DNA of 64,000 bases from Pseudomonas marvdashtae (GCF_014268655.2 NZ_JABWQX020000001.1:1456001-1520000); one strand, 5' to 3'; positions 18,801 to 26,429 are shown, counted from the first letter of the stretch. Numbers and translations: made by a program. The notes: generated by a model not told the origin, from the sequence alone.

Positions 18801-19923
18801 GACGCTGGATCACAACCTCACGGCCGGTCGCATCGCCATGGAGTACTCGTTGAACGGCGGGCCGTTCATCGCGATCAACGATGGCGCCTCGTTCACCGCG
18901 GCAGCGGACGGCAACTACCAGATCCACGTCACCAACATCCCCAACCCCGGCAATGGCAACGCCAATGCCTCGGAAAACTATCAACTGACGATGACCGTCA
19001 ACTATGCCGGCGCCCAGGACCACACGCCGGATTACCACGGCACTTACACCGCCAGCGACAACCATGGTGGCAGCGACAGTGCCGGAGTCGGCATCAGCTA
19101 CCAGGCAGGCCATACGCTCACCGGCACAAGCGGGGACGATGTGCTGCTGGCCGGCAATGGCAACAACGTGCTCAACGCCGGCGATGGCAATGACATTCTC
19201 AGTGCGGGCACCGGCAACAACACCTTCAATGGCGGGGCGGGCGGCGACTTGCTCTACAGCGGCAGCGGCAACGACCTGCTCGACGGCGGCAGCGGCAACG
19301 ACACCGCCAGCTACGCTCACGCCACCGCGGGAGTTACGGTGAACCTCGGTCTGCTGGCCGCACAAGATACCCTCGGCGCCGGCACCGACACCCTGGCCGG
19401 CATCGAAAGCCTCGTCGGCTCGAACTTCAACGACACCCTCGCGGGTAACGGCGCGAGCAATCGCATCGACGGCGGGCTCGGCCATGACATGCTCAATGGC
19501 GGCGGCGGTGATGACATCCTGATCGGCGGCCTGGGCAACAACACCCTGACCGGCGGCAGCGGCGCCGACACTTTCCAATGGCAGGCGGGCAACAGCGGCC
19601 ACGACGTCATTACCGACTTCACCCCAGGCCTGGACAAACTCGACCTGTCCCAACTGCTACTGGGTGAAAACGGCAGCGCCGCGTCCCTCGACGACTACCT
19701 GCACTTCACCGTCACCGGCACCGGCGCATCGGTCATCACCAGCATCGACGTCAGCAGCATGGCGGGTGCCACGCCGAACCAGACCATTGACCTGGCCGGC
19801 GTCAACCTCGCCAGCCTCTACGGCGTCACGCCGGGCGCGGGAGGAATGATCGGCGGCGCGGACACGGCGACCATCATCAATGGGATGCTCAATGATCATT
19901 CGTTGAAGGTGGATACGGTTTGA
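12811..19923 (+). CDS. Giant RTX adhesin with LapG-type retention module (LapA/MapA-like)
   Basis: 2370 residues. The ATG at 12811 is preferred because GGAGGG lies 8 bases upstream; the ATG at 12805 is too close. N-terminus (1-150): retention module VVGQVFAEAAGGLRRPLVEG..., AIAAGADPTQTGEATAAG (TAAG motif at residues 115-118, the LapG cleavage type) and GGGHSFVLLEEVAGEVDP. Residues about 190-1070: Ig/VCBS-like repeats, nearly identical at DNA level with a 738-base period. Residues about 1070-1553: a second repeat family, two copies. Residues about 1568-1770: von Willebrand A domain with MIDAS DVSGS. Residues about 2106-2285: RTX nonapeptides (GNGNNVLNAGDGNDIL, GGSGNDT), then a C-terminal type I secretion signal region. 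Expected to be surface-held and released by a LapG protease when cyclic di-GMP falls. LapD and LapG are not in the window. MapA (second adhesin of P. fluorescens) is my best guess at orthology. Confidence 0.93.
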   Translation: MAALIGTVSKVVGQVFAEAAGGLRRPLVEGDRLYAGEHLITGAEGAVAVHLQNGQELTLGRESNLSLTPQLLANQAPHVDTPDSAAPTDAQLTDVQQLQQAIAAGADPTQTGEATAAGAEGGNPGGVGGGHSFVLLEEVAGEVDPLIGFPTAGFNGIPEFPQLELAADPDGDGDDAAVPPVTPETPDNPVTLDGLTVDGGELTAHEASLADGTASNPGALVQSGTFTLSAPDGLSSLSIGGISVIAGGVPTGFPQSITSALGNTLTITGYNPSTGVVSYSYTLTDNETHPTGDGANSISEQFPVVAVDTDGDTATGTLDVNITDDVPQAIDDSHASTASETLVSLTGNVLPNDHQGADRIPTGSDSGPIIGGTFTGTYGTLVLNPNGTYTYTLNTSDPQFVALHGGGNGTETFTYTLTDADGDTSTANLVLQVHNNDDPVIITGLDTEGGELSLQEKNLDDGSSPDASALTQSGTFTVTALDGVQTLSVGGISVVSGGVAAGFPQSITTALGNTLTITGFNAITGVVSYSYTLLDNEAHPNANGANSLGEQFAVVVTDDNGTTANGNLDVNIVDDLPKAVDDSNAGTASESNLTLTGSVLTNDTEGADHVASGPITPGTFTGTYGTLVLNADGSYTYTLNAADSDFKGLNGGGNGTETFTYTLTDADGDTSTANLVLEVHNNDDPVIITGLDTEGGELSLEEKNLDDGSSPDASALTQSGTFTVTALDGVQTLSVGGISVVSGGVAAGFPQSITTALGNTLTITGFNAITGVVSYSYTLLDNEAHPNANGANSLGEQFAVVATDDNGTTANGNLDVNIVDDLPKAVDDSNAGTASESNLTLTGSVLTNDTEGADHVASGPITPGTFTGTYGTLVLNADGSYTYTLNAADSDFKGLHGGGSGTETFTYTLTDADGDTSTANLVLQVHNNDDPVIITGLDTEGGELSLQEKNLDDGSSPDASALTQSGTFTVTALDGVQTLSVGGISVVSGGVAAGFPQSITTALGNTLTITGFNAITGVVSYSYTLLDNEAHPNANGANSLGEQFAVVVTDDNGTTANGNLDVNIIDDLPQAHADSASVEEGGTVSGNVLNNDEGGADGPAASGAVIGVRAGGDTSTSAVGGLNTQINGAYGYLTLDANGNAVYHSNPSVVSAPGATDVFTYTVRDADGDESTTTITVDVHNSCLVAAPDHEISVHERALDLNQDGQDLAPGTVTGSTPNASSETASGSLVDAVTGAVGAVTFALIGNASGAHGQLLLNPDGSYTYTLTSPATTAPAANDGPNVLSESFTYQATDSLGNTVTSTIVINIVDDVPKAHCDTAAVVEGGTVSGNVLDNDVLGADGGAVLGVRAGNDTSTPVTGGLDAQINGTYGYLTLDANGNAVYHSNPDSVGAPGATDVFTYTVRDGDGDESTTTITIDVHNSCLVAETDHDVTVYEKALDLKQDGQDLAPGTATGSEPGATGETATGTLVGSVTGATGAVTFTLVGDATGAHGQLLLNPNGSYTYTLTSPAATSPHANDGPNALTESFTYQATDSLGNSTTGNLVVSIVDDVPKAVASERSVTATEIDSNLLIVLDVSGSMKDPSGVSGLSRMDLAKQAINALLDKYDDMGDVKVQLVTFSGSATDQSTVWVDVATAKTLISTLNAHGDTNYDAAVAVAQTAFATSGKLPDAQNVGYFFSDGKPTLGEIGSADEAAWKAFLDANSIKNYAIGLGSGVRDVHLDPLAHDGSTHTDTDAVLVTDLNQLNSVLSGTVQGVPVTGNLLGEGGSFGADGGFVKSLVVDGTTYSYNPDANGGHGALTASGGLNHGSFNTATNTLSIATDHDGTLVVNLDTGGFSYTSQTTTGTLITEHIGYTISDNDGDLASSNLMIKVVPNSPPVAVEDNVITNVLSGNIVIPSELLLGNDSDANGDPLTASPTGFNTGWIAKGADFTGTSGTASFTGNNAQVINLNRSAFVANAASMTAVLVVSGALGSVSNNNANDEDRLNITLKQGETLTLDHNLTAGRIAMEYSLNGGPFIAINDGASFTAAADGNYQIHVTNIPNPGNGNANASENYQLTMTVNYAGAQDHTPDYHGTYTASDNHGGSDSAGVGISYQAGHTLTGTSGDDVLLAGNGNNVLNAGDGNDILSAGTGNNTFNGGAGGDLLYSGSGNDLLDGGSGNDTASYAHATAGVTVNLGLLAAQDTLGAGTDTLAGIESLVGSNFNDTLAGNGASNRIDGGLGHDMLNGGGGDDILIGGLGNNTLTGGSGADTFQWQAGNSGHDVITDFTPGLDKLDLSQLLLGENGSAASLDDYLHFTVTGTGASVITSIDVSSMAGATPNQTIDLAGVNLASLYGVTPGAGGMIGGADTATIINGMLNDHSLKVDTV
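14128..16011 (+). repeat. 738-bp near-identical tandem repeats inside the adhesin gene
   Basis: Copies begin at 14128, 14866 and 15604, exactly 738 bases (246 codons) apart; the third is partial. Copies differ by scattered single bases, for example TTGCAAGAG against TTGGAAGAG. A diverged 750-base copy precedes at 13378-14127. Near-identity at silent sites implies recent duplication or gene conversion. Confidence 0.92.
16018..17469 (+). repeat. Second repeat family inside the adhesin gene (two copies)
   Basis: Two units of about 732 and 720 bases (16018-16749; 16750-17469). Each encodes a segment with EGGTVSGNVLxND, TYGYLTLDANGNAVYHSNP or a variant, DVHNSCLVA and QLLLNPxGSYTYTLTSPA. They are more diverged than the 738-base repeats and carry the only cysteines I see in the adhesin. 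Confidence 0.85.
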
Positions 19924-19949
19924 GGTGAGCTGAGTAGGTTTGTCCCATA

Positions 19950-19997
19950 AGGGTGGCTTCGCCACCCAGCGGGAACAAGCTCCTCGCCACAATGGAA
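19950..19997. repeat. Degenerate REP fragment with hairpin
   Basis: A 7-bp stem GGGTGGC / GCCACCC (19951-19967), followed by CAGCGGGAACAAGCTCCTCG, a degraded half of the REP unit seen intact at 2531 and 50464. It lies between the convergent adhesin and DUF454 genes and may act as a weak terminator. Confidence 0.6.
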
Positions 19998-19999
19998 GC

Positions 20000-20395
20000 T
20001 TAGGGTCTTCGCAGCGTCTTCTGCCTGAGGATATAAGCCGTCACCAGCACCGCGCTGGACAGCATGAACACCCGTGCCCACGGGAGTGGCACCAAGTAGC
20101 AGGAAAAGAGGATGCTCACCCACATCAGTCCGATGGCGTAGACCTTGCCCTTGAGCGGGATGCCGTTGCCGCTGAGGTAGTCGCTGATCCACGGGCCGAG
20201 GCGGGGATGCTCGACCAGCCATTGGTAGAAGCGCGGCGAGCTGCGGGCGAAGCACGCGGCGGCCAGCAGTAGGAAAGGGGTGGTGGGGAGGACGGGTACG
20301 AAGATGCCGATGACGCCCAGCACCACGCTCAGCCAGCCGATGGCCAGCAGAGCGTAACGCAGGATCAGCGGGCGGTTGCCGACTGGCGCGGGCAT
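20000..20395 (-). CDS. DUF454 (YbaN-like) inner-membrane protein
   Basis: 131 residues from the ATG at 20395; the frame is open upstream but that part overlaps the YecA-like gene. Seen: MPAPVGNRPLILRYALLAIG, then the family core IGIFVPVLPTTPFLLLAAACFARSSPRFYQWLVEHPRLGPWI and two further hydrophobic segments, ending in basic residues. YbaN-type proteins are small inner-membrane proteins of unknown role. It starts 8 bases after the preceding gene's stop and is probably cotranscribed. Confidence 0.85.
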   Translation of the reverse strand: MPAPVGNRPLILRYALLAIGWLSVVLGVIGIFVPVLPTTPFLLLAAACFARSSPRFYQWLVEHPRLGPWISDYLSGNGIPLKGKVYAIGLMWVSILFSCYLVPLPWARVFMLSSAVLVTAYILRQKTLRRP

Positions 20396-20403
20396 CCGGT
20401 CAC

Positions 20404-20991
20404 TCAGTGGTGGCGAGGCTTGAGGATCGCCGGTTTCTCGTCCGGAGCGTTGCACAGCAGGTACAGCGCGGTGAGGGCTTCCGGGATCTGCACGATCATG
20501 TCGTCCATCAGGTTCGCGTCGGCGGCGATGTCGGAAAACTCCGGCTGCTCGTCGAACAGGCCGGAACCGACCATGATCGGCAGGAGCATTTCGCTGACTT
20601 CTTCCTCGGCGGTTTCGAACCAGGCGGCTTCGCGCAGGAACACGCCTTCCATGAAGCCGATGCACCAGCCGCGCAACTCCGAATCGTCCGGGTCGTCGCC
20701 CAGGTCCAGTTCGCACGGCAGCTCGAATTCTTCGTCGGAAGCCAGTTGACGGGCAATGTGAGCCTTGAGGCCGACCAGCGTGGCTTCGATTTCAGCGCGC
20801 TGGGCTTCGTCGGCGTAGTGCGGCTCTTCGGCGAACAGGGCGTCGATCCATTCACGATCCGGCACCGATTCTGCGCAGATCGACAGGGCGGTCAGATAGC
20901 CGTGAGCGGCCACGTAATCCAGCGCTTCTTCGTGCAGCTCATCGGCGTCGAGGAAGACTTGCAGGCGGGTCAGTTGCTCAGCGAAGGACAT
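20404..20991 (-). CDS. YecA/YgfB family (UPF0149) protein
   Basis: 195 residues, acidic and mainly helical: EQLTRLQVFLDADELHEEALDYVAAHGYLTAL, then the family motif RGWCIGFMEGVFLREAAWF and SEMLLPIMVGSGLF. There is no C-terminal SEC-C zinc motif; the tail is KPAILKPRHH. The YgfB-like fold is recognised but no enzymatic activity is known. It has AAGGTAG upstream of the ATG and is followed by the DUF454 gene. Confidence 0.82.
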   Translation of the reverse strand: MSFAEQLTRLQVFLDADELHEEALDYVAAHGYLTALSICAESVPDREWIDALFAEEPHYADEAQRAEIEATLVGLKAHIARQLASDEEFELPCELDLGDDPDDSELRGWCIGFMEGVFLREAAWFETAEEEVSEMLLPIMVGSGLFDEQPEFSDIAADANLMDDMIVQIPEALTALYLLCNAPDEKPAILKPRHH

Positions 20992-21158
20992 TACGGGCTA
21001 CCTTGGGGAATAAACAATGCGGGAATTCTAGGCCTTCTTGAGCGTCCAGGCCAGCCGCGTGGCGTATTTGCTTCTCGGCGGTGTGGCTGGACGCGCCGGT
21101 AGCTCACCGCAGGTCGCAGGTGGGCGCGAGTTCGGTGGCGATGCCGCAACACGATGTA

Positions 21159-21764
21159 TCAGTCGGGTGCGCAGCCCTTGAGCACCAACCGAATAATGGT
21201 CTGTGCCGCCGCTTCATAATCGGCTTCATCGAGCTTGGCTTTGCCGGTTACCGCGCTGATCTGCCAGTCGAAGTCGGCATAGGTCTGGGTGGCGGCCCAG
21301 ATGCTGAACATCAGGTGGTTGGGGTCGATAGGGGCGATTTGGCCGCGGTCGATCCAGGTCTGGATGCAGTCGATGTTGTGCCGGGCCTGGGCATTCAGTT
21401 GTTCAACGAGATCGGCGCTCAGGTGCGGGGCGCCGTGCATGATTTCGCTGGCGAAGACCTTCGAAGCGAAGGGCAGGTCCCGGGAAATACGGATCTTGGA
21501 ACGGATGTAGTGGCTCAGCACCTCGCCCGGCTCGCCGTCGGCGTTGAAGGGCGTGGAGGCCTGGAGGATCGGCTCGATGATGCTTTCCAATACCTCGCGG
21601 TAAAGGTTTTCCTTGGATTTGAAGTAGTAGTAGACGTTGGGTTTGGGCAGGCCCGCCTTGGCCGCGATGTCGCTGGTTTTGGTCGCGGCGAAGCCCTTGT
21701 CGGCAAACTCTTCGCTGGCGGCACGCAGGATCAATTCTTTGTTGCGCTCGCGGATAGTGCTCAT
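21159..21764 (-). CDS. TetR-family regulator, RutR-like
   Basis: 201 residues from the ATG at 21764 (MSTIRERNKELIL). The helix-turn-helix spans about residues 10-56 (AASEEFADKGFAATKTSDIAAKAGL...NVYYYFKSKENLY). The C-terminal half (HLMFSIWAATQTYADFDWQISAVTG) resembles RutR/YcdC, which senses pyrimidines in E. coli. No rut genes are adjacent, so the effector here is open. The 167 bases between it and the YecA-like gene hold no gene. Confidence 0.85.
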   Translation of the reverse strand: MSTIRERNKELILRAASEEFADKGFAATKTSDIAAKAGLPKPNVYYYFKSKENLYREVLESIIEPILQASTPFNADGEPGEVLSHYIRSKIRISRDLPFASKVFASEIMHGAPHLSADLVEQLNAQARHNIDCIQTWIDRGQIAPIDPNHLMFSIWAATQTYADFDWQISAVTGKAKLDEADYEAAAQTIIRLVLKGCAPD

Positions 21765-21895
21765 AAACCCTGGGGTTCCTTGCCGGTTCTGGCGGTGGCG
21801 CATGGTAGCACCGGGCTCGCGCGGCGCTCAAGAATGCCCATGGAAGCACCGCTCGCGCTATGCTGCGTAGCATTATTTATTCAAGGAGCCCCTTC

Positions 21896-22810
21896 ATGGC
21901 TGGAAGCAGTTTGCTGGTACTGATCGACGATATCGCCGCCGTTCTCGACGATGTCGCGCTGATGACCAAGATGGCGGCCAAGAAAACCGCTGGTGTACTC
22001 GGTGATGACTTGGCGCTCAATGCCCAGCAAGTGTCCGGCGTGCGGGCCGAGCGGGAACTGCCGGTGGTCTGGGCGGTGGCCAAGGGATCGTTTATCAACA
22101 AGCTGATCCTGGTGCCTTCGGCGCTGGCTATCAGTGTTTTCGTGCCCTGGCTGGTGACGCCGTTGCTGATGGTCGGCGGCGCCTACCTGTGTTTCGAAGG
22201 GTTCGAAAAGCTAGCCCACAAATTCCTCCACAGCAAGGCTGAAGACCAGGCCGAGCACGCGCAATTGGTCGAGGCGGTGGCCGACCCGGCGGTGGACTTG
22301 GTGGCCTTCGAAAAGGACAAGATCAAGGGCGCAGTGCGTACCGACTTCATCCTCTCGGCGGAAATCATCGCCATCACCCTCGGCACTGTCGCCGACGCGC
22401 CGCTGACCCAGCAGGTCATCGTGCTGTCAGGCATCGCCATTGTCATGACCGTCGGCGTCTATGGCCTGGTGGCCGGGATCGTCAAGCTCGATGACCTGGG
22501 CTTGTGGCTGACCCAGAAACCGGGCCAGGCCGCCAAGAGCATCGGCGGGGCCATCCTGCGCGCGGCGCCCTACATGATGAAGAGCCTGTCGGTGATTGGC
22601 ACGGCGGCGATGTTCCTGGTGGGCGGCGGCATCCTGACCCATGGCGTGCCGGCGGTGCATCATTGGATCGAAGGCGTGGCGGCCAGTGCCGGCGGCGCCG
22701 GGTTTATCGTGCCGATGCTGCTCAATGCCGTGGCCGGGATCGTGGCGGGTGCGCTGGTGCTGGCGGGAGTGATGGCGGTGGGCAAGGTCTGGAAGACCTT
22801 CAAGAAATAG
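21896..22810 (+). CDS. DUF808 family inner-membrane protein
   Basis: 304 residues from the ATG with AAGGAG 7 bases upstream; an ATG 12 codons earlier has no ribosome site. Seen: [46 protein letters not shown], the strongly conserved DUF808 (YedI-like) start, then [19 protein letters not shown] and about five more membrane segments with [16 protein letters not shown] between them. The role of this family is not established. It is divergent from the TetR gene. Confidence 0.87.
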   Translation: MAGSSLLVLIDDIAAVLDDVALMTKMAAKKTAGVLGDDLALNAQQVSGVRAERELPVVWAVAKGSFINKLILVPSALAISVFVPWLVTPLLMVGGAYLCFEGFEKLAHKFLHSKAEDQAEHAQLVEAVADPAVDLVAFEKDKIKGAVRTDFILSAEIIAITLGTVADAPLTQQVIVLSGIAIVMTVGVYGLVAGIVKLDDLGLWLTQKPGQAAKSIGGAILRAAPYMMKSLSVIGTAAMFLVGGGILTHGVPAVHHWIEGVAASAGGAGFIVPMLLNAVAGIVAGALVLAGVMAVGKVWKTFKK

Positions 22811-22825
22811 AGCAGGCGCCAGAGA

Positions 22826-22859
22826 ACCACCATGGGAGCCAGTCTGCTCCCACGGTGGT
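22826..22859. terminator. Stem-loop between convergent genes
   Basis: Arms ACCACCATGGGAGC and GCTCCCACGGTGGT pair over 14 bases with two mismatches and a 6-base loop, 16 bases after the DUF808 stop and just before the convergent MlaA-like stop. It lacks a U-tract, so termination is likely but not certain. Confidence 0.5.
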
Positions 22860-22873
22860 CGGTCGGCTGATGG

Positions 22874-23662
22874 TTACTCGGCGATCTGCAACTTGCGCGA
22901 TTCGGTGTACACGTAGCGCACTTTTTCGTACTCGAACGGCGAGTTCAGCTGGCCGTAGCGGAAACTGGTCTGGTAGCGCTTGTCCACGCCACGCAAAAGC
23001 AGCAGTTCCGGGTGGTTGGAACTGACTTCGGCGACGTTCAGGAAGTTGATCGCCGACTCGGCCGTGTAGTCCACCAGCAAGCCCGAGGTGTCGCGCAGGT
23101 TCGACGGGCCGAAGATCGGCAGCACGAAATACGCGCCGCCGGGCACGCCGTAGTAGCCCAAGGTCTGGCCGAAGTCCTCGCTCTGGCGCGGCAGGCCCAT
23201 GGCCGTGGCCGGGTCCCACAGGCCGGCGATGCCGACGGTAGTGTTGAGCAACAGTCGCGCCGTGGTTTCCATCGAACGCTTGCCCTTGAATTGCAGCAGG
23301 CTGTTCATCAGGTTCGGCACGTCTCCCAAGTTATTGAAGAAGTTGCTGACCCCGGTGCGCACGAAGCTCGGCGTGACATAGCGGTAGCCATCGACAACAG
23401 GCAGGAAGACCCACTGGTCGAAGCGGTAGTTGAAGTGGTAGACGCGGCGGTTCCAGGATTCCAGCGGGTCGTAGACGTTCAAGGCGTTGAGCGTCGAACG
23501 TTCGAACTCACGCTGGTCCAGGCCGGGGTTGAACTTGAGCTTGGACAGTGGTTCCTTGAAGCCGTCCGAATCCACCACCACGGGCGCGTTGGCCTTGCTG
23601 TTATCGGCGTGGACCATGCCAGCGCTCATTAATGCGGCAATAAGCAGAAGGTATTTAGCCAC
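22874..23662 (-). CDS. MlaA/VacJ-family protein without a lipobox
   Basis: 262 residues. The MlaA family core is clear: NVYDPLESWNRRVYHFNYRFD, PVVDGYRYVTPSFVRTGVSNFFNNLGDVPNLMNSLLQ, and GLPRQSEDFGQTLGYYGVPGGAYFVLP. MlaA is the outer-membrane lipoprotein that removes mislocalised phospholipid. Here the N-terminus is a signal-peptidase-I type (LLLIAALMSAGMVHAD) with no cysteine lipobox, so it is probably not lipidated. The start is GTG, overlapping the end of the hydrolase gene by 8 bases, which implies coupled expression. Confidence 0.87.
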   Translation of the reverse strand: MAKYLLLIAALMSAGMVHADNSKANAPVVVDSDGFKEPLSKLKFNPGLDQREFERSTLNALNVYDPLESWNRRVYHFNYRFDQWVFLPVVDGYRYVTPSFVRTGVSNFFNNLGDVPNLMNSLLQFKGKRSMETTARLLLNTTVGIAGLWDPATAMGLPRQSEDFGQTLGYYGVPGGAYFVLPIFGPSNLRDTSGLLVDYTAESAINFLNVAEVSSNHPELLLLRGVDKRYQTSFRYGQLNSPFEYEKVRYVYTESRKLQIAE

Positions 23663-24953
23663 GGAAGAACTCCAGCATGGCGTCGCTGTTGACGCGATAG
23701 TTAAGGTTGCCGCAATGGCCGCCCAGTGGGTAAACCGTCAGGCGATCACCAAAAGTCTTGCGCAGGAAACCCAGGTCGCCCGGGCCGAGAATCACATCGT
23801 CGGCGTTGTGCATGACCGCGATCTTCGGGCTGGCCTGCAGATAATCCTTCAGGGCGTAGAGGCTGACCTGATCGACCAGTTGCAGCAGGCTGCCGCCGTC
23901 GGTGCGCGCGCGCCACATCGGAATCACTTGCTCGGTAAGGTAGCAGTCGAAATCGCATTGCAGCGCGCGCTTGAGGAACGGCGTCAGGCTGGTGCTTTCA
24001 GTGATCGGGAACTTGGGGGGGATGATCAGGCCGCGACGGTTGATCAAGTCCGAGGTAAACGCGATGTCCGCCGCCGAAAAACGGAACGAGGTGCCGATCA
24101 GCATCGCCATCTGTTCGTTGGTCAGGTGTTGCTTGGACTGCTGGAAGTCGTAGAGCAGGGCATCGTTGAGGTCGATGTAGCCTTTCTGCTGGAAGTAGCG
24201 GGTCAGCTTGTTCAGCACCAATTCATAGAAAGTGGTGCTGCTGTTGATGCCCTTGACCTCGGTCTGGACCAGTTTGTCGAGGTTGGTGATCGAGGTGTAG
24301 AGGTTCACCGGCGGGTTCAGCAACAGGACTTTCTTGAAATTGAAACTGCGCCGGGTTTCGTCCAGGTGCGCGACGAAGGCTGCATCCAGGGCGCCGAGGC
24401 TATAGCCGGTCAGGTAGTACTCGGTGACGGGCAGCTTGGGGTTCTGCGCGCGAACCGCTTGCATCACCCGGTACATGTCTTCGGCATCTTCCTTGGTGAT
24501 ACCCGGGGTGGCGAATCGCGAGGCCGCGCTCATGAAGTCGAAACTGGTGGGCGATGACAGCTGCACCACGTGATAACCGGCCTTGTAGTAAAGGCGCTTG
24601 AGGTACTCGTTGAGCGTGCTGTCGTAGCGTGCGCCGGTGCCGGCGATCAGGAAGATCAGCGGCGCGGGTTTGTCCTGGGTAGCCATGCGGTAAGTGAGGC
24701 TTTTTACCGGCCAGAAGTTGTCCGGCAGGATGAATTCGCGCTCCGGACGCAAGGTGAGACTGTGGTCCGACTGGTTGATGTCCTCGTTCAGCGGCAGTTC
24801 CGGGCGCAGGTCCGGCGGCGTGGTGGCAATGGTCGCCTCGAACGGGTTGGTCAAGGGGTAGCCATAGCTGGCGGCATCGACATCCACCGCCAGCGCGGAC
24901 GCACTCAGGATAAGGCCGCCGGCGAGGGCAGCGAAGCGCAAGGAACGGAGCAT
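23655..24953 (-). CDS. Secreted alpha/beta-hydrolase-like protein
   Basis: 432 residues with signal peptide (MLRSLRFAALAGGLILSASALA). Hydrolase features: LIFLIAGTGARYDS, the nucleophile elbow LTGYSLGALDA (GxSxG), an acid in MHNADDVILG and a histidine in YPLGGHCGNL, in the correct order for a catalytic triad. Homologues are sometimes mislabelled as protein kinases; no kinase motif is present. It overlaps the MlaA-like gene by 8 bases, so a role in envelope lipid metabolism is a fair inference. The substrate is unknown. Confidence 0.75.
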   Translation of the reverse strand: MLRSLRFAALAGGLILSASALAVDVDAASYGYPLTNPFEATIATTPPDLRPELPLNEDINQSDHSLTLRPEREFILPDNFWPVKSLTYRMATQDKPAPLIFLIAGTGARYDSTLNEYLKRLYYKAGYHVVQLSSPTSFDFMSAASRFATPGITKEDAEDMYRVMQAVRAQNPKLPVTEYYLTGYSLGALDAAFVAHLDETRRSFNFKKVLLLNPPVNLYTSITNLDKLVQTEVKGINSSTTFYELVLNKLTRYFQQKGYIDLNDALLYDFQQSKQHLTNEQMAMLIGTSFRFSAADIAFTSDLINRRGLIIPPKFPITESTSLTPFLKRALQCDFDCYLTEQVIPMWRARTDGGSLLQLVDQVSLYALKDYLQASPKIAVMHNADDVILGPGDLGFLRKTFGDRLTVYPLGGHCGNLNYRVNSDAMLEFFRG

Positions 24954-25380
24954 GTCTGGATCTCTTAGAGAAAGGTGCCGGATGAGGTTCGCAGCCTATG
25001 ACCACCGAAGCGAAGCCAAGTGCCATGATGGCCGCAAAACAAGCGCGAACGGGGCGCAATAGTAGCGGGACGATACACGTAGCGATGTGGTGGCGGCTAG
25101 TGATCTTGCGTCGTGCTCGGCTCAGGCATGCAAGATTTGATCGAAATTGGCGGGCTGGAGCACCTGGGATGGCCTGCTGGCCTACTGATGTCGTTTCTCG
25201 TTGCCTCAACGTCGCAGGCAGAGCAGGTTCCAGATCGGCACGGGTTGATGATCGACGGGTCAGTACTCCGCTGGCGTTCGGACCGGTTTGCAGGCGAGCG
25301 TGATGGGGGCGCTGTGCACCATAACAATACGTTGACGCTGCTCGGCATCCGCCGGGCGCAGCACTTTCGGGGAAGTAACG
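24954..25380. other. Intergenic region upstream of betX-like gene
   Basis: 427 bases between divergent genes. I see no credible gene, hairpin or clear promoter; the open frames here have poor codon use and no ribosome site. It must hold promoters for the hydrolase-mlaA pair and the binding-protein gene. Confidence 0.5.
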
Positions 25381-26235
25381 ATGAAGATGCGACGACTCTT
25401 GGGCGCAGGTGCCGCACTGGTACTTGCGATCAGCTCCACCCTGGCCAGCGCCGAAACCAAAACCCTGAGCATTGGCTACGTTGACGGCTGGTCCGACAGC
25501 GTCGCGACCACCCATGTGGCCGCCGAAGTGATCAAGCAGAAACTCGGTTATGACGTGAAGCTGCAAGCCGTGGCGACCGGGATCATGTGGCAAGGCGTGG
25601 CCACCGGCAAGCTCGATGCGATGCTCTCGGCTTGGCTGCCAGTGACCCACGGCGACTATTGGACCAAGAACAAGGATCAGGTGGTCGACTACGGCCCGAA
25701 CTTCAAGGACGCTAAAATCGGCCTGATCGTGCCGGAGTACGTCAAGGCCAAGTCGCTCGAAGACCTGAAGACCGACGACTCCTTCAAGAAACGCATCGTT
25801 GGCATCGACGCCGGTTCAGGCGTGATGCTCAAGACCGAACAGGCGATCAAGGACTACGACCTGACCGGTTATCAACTCAAGGCCAGTTCCGGCGCCGGCA
25901 TGATTGCCGAGCTGACCCGTGCCGAGAAGAAGAACGAATCCATCGCGGTCACCGGTTGGGTTCCGCACTGGATGTTCGCCAAGTGGAAACTGCGCTTCCT
26001 GGAAGACCCGAAGGGCGTCTATGGCGCGGCTGAGACTGTAAACAGCATCGGTAGCAAAGGCCTGGAAGCCAAGGCGCCGGAAGTGGTCGCGTTCCTGAAG
26101 AAGTTCCAGTGGGCTTCGAAGGATGAAATCGGCGAAGTGATGCTGGCGATCCAGGAAGGTGCCAAGCCTGACGCCGCCGCCAAGGACTGGGTCGCCAAGC
26201 ACCCGGACCGCGTGAAGGAGTGGACTGGCAAGTAA
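25381..26235 (+). CDS. betX: Glycine-betaine-type periplasmic binding protein (orphan; BetX-like)
   Basis: 284 residues: signal peptide (LLGAGAALVLAISSTLASA), then an OpuAC-type domain with SIGYVDGWSDSVATTHVAAEV, AWLPVTHGDYWTKNKDQV and TGWVPHWMFAKWKLRFLEDPKG; several Trp residues fit the aromatic cage for quaternary amines. There is no ABC ATPase or permease nearby. The order binding protein, DUF485, actP matches PA3236-PA3234, where BetX is an orphan protein serving the CbcWV transporter. The symbol rests on this context. GGGGAAG precedes the ATG. Confidence 0.75.
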   Translation: MKMRRLLGAGAALVLAISSTLASAETKTLSIGYVDGWSDSVATTHVAAEVIKQKLGYDVKLQAVATGIMWQGVATGKLDAMLSAWLPVTHGDYWTKNKDQVVDYGPNFKDAKIGLIVPEYVKAKSLEDLKTDDSFKKRIVGIDAGSGVMLKTEQAIKDYDLTGYQLKASSGAGMIAELTRAEKKNESIAVTGWVPHWMFAKWKLRFLEDPKGVYGAAETVNSIGSKGLEAKAPEVVAFLKKFQWASKDEIGEVMLAIQEGAKPDAAAKDWVAKHPDRVKEWTGK

Positions 26236-26258
26236 TCGGCCTGGTCTAGCTGTTACAC

Positions 26259-26293
26259 AAAAACCGCATGGCCTTGGGTCATGCGGTTTTTTT
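26259..26293 (+). terminator. Rho-independent terminator after betX-like gene
   Basis: Arms AAAACCGCATG (26260-26270) and CATGCGGTTTT (26280-26290) with a 9-base loop and a run of Ts to 26293. The flanking A and T runs make it likely to work in both directions. Confidence 0.9.
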
Positions 26294-26429
26294 ACGCTCG
26301 CAGTTCCTCGGTTTTCCGTCCTCATGCAAACCGTCATGTCGTTCTAATACTAAGGTCGTCTGGAACCTGGCCTTGAGCCGCATAGAGTAGCGTTGTTCCA
26401 ACTTAATCTGTGCTGCGAGGATAAAAACA

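Noticed and set aside
23655..24953. Serine/threonine kinase label for the hydrolase
   Set aside because: No kinase motifs (no Gly-rich loop, HRD or DFG); a GxSxG elbow and ordered Asp and His fit an alpha/beta hydrolase.
25113..25484. Open frames in the spacer upstream of the betaine-binding protein gene
   Set aside because: They overlap the real gene's signal-peptide region in another frame and lack ribosome sites.
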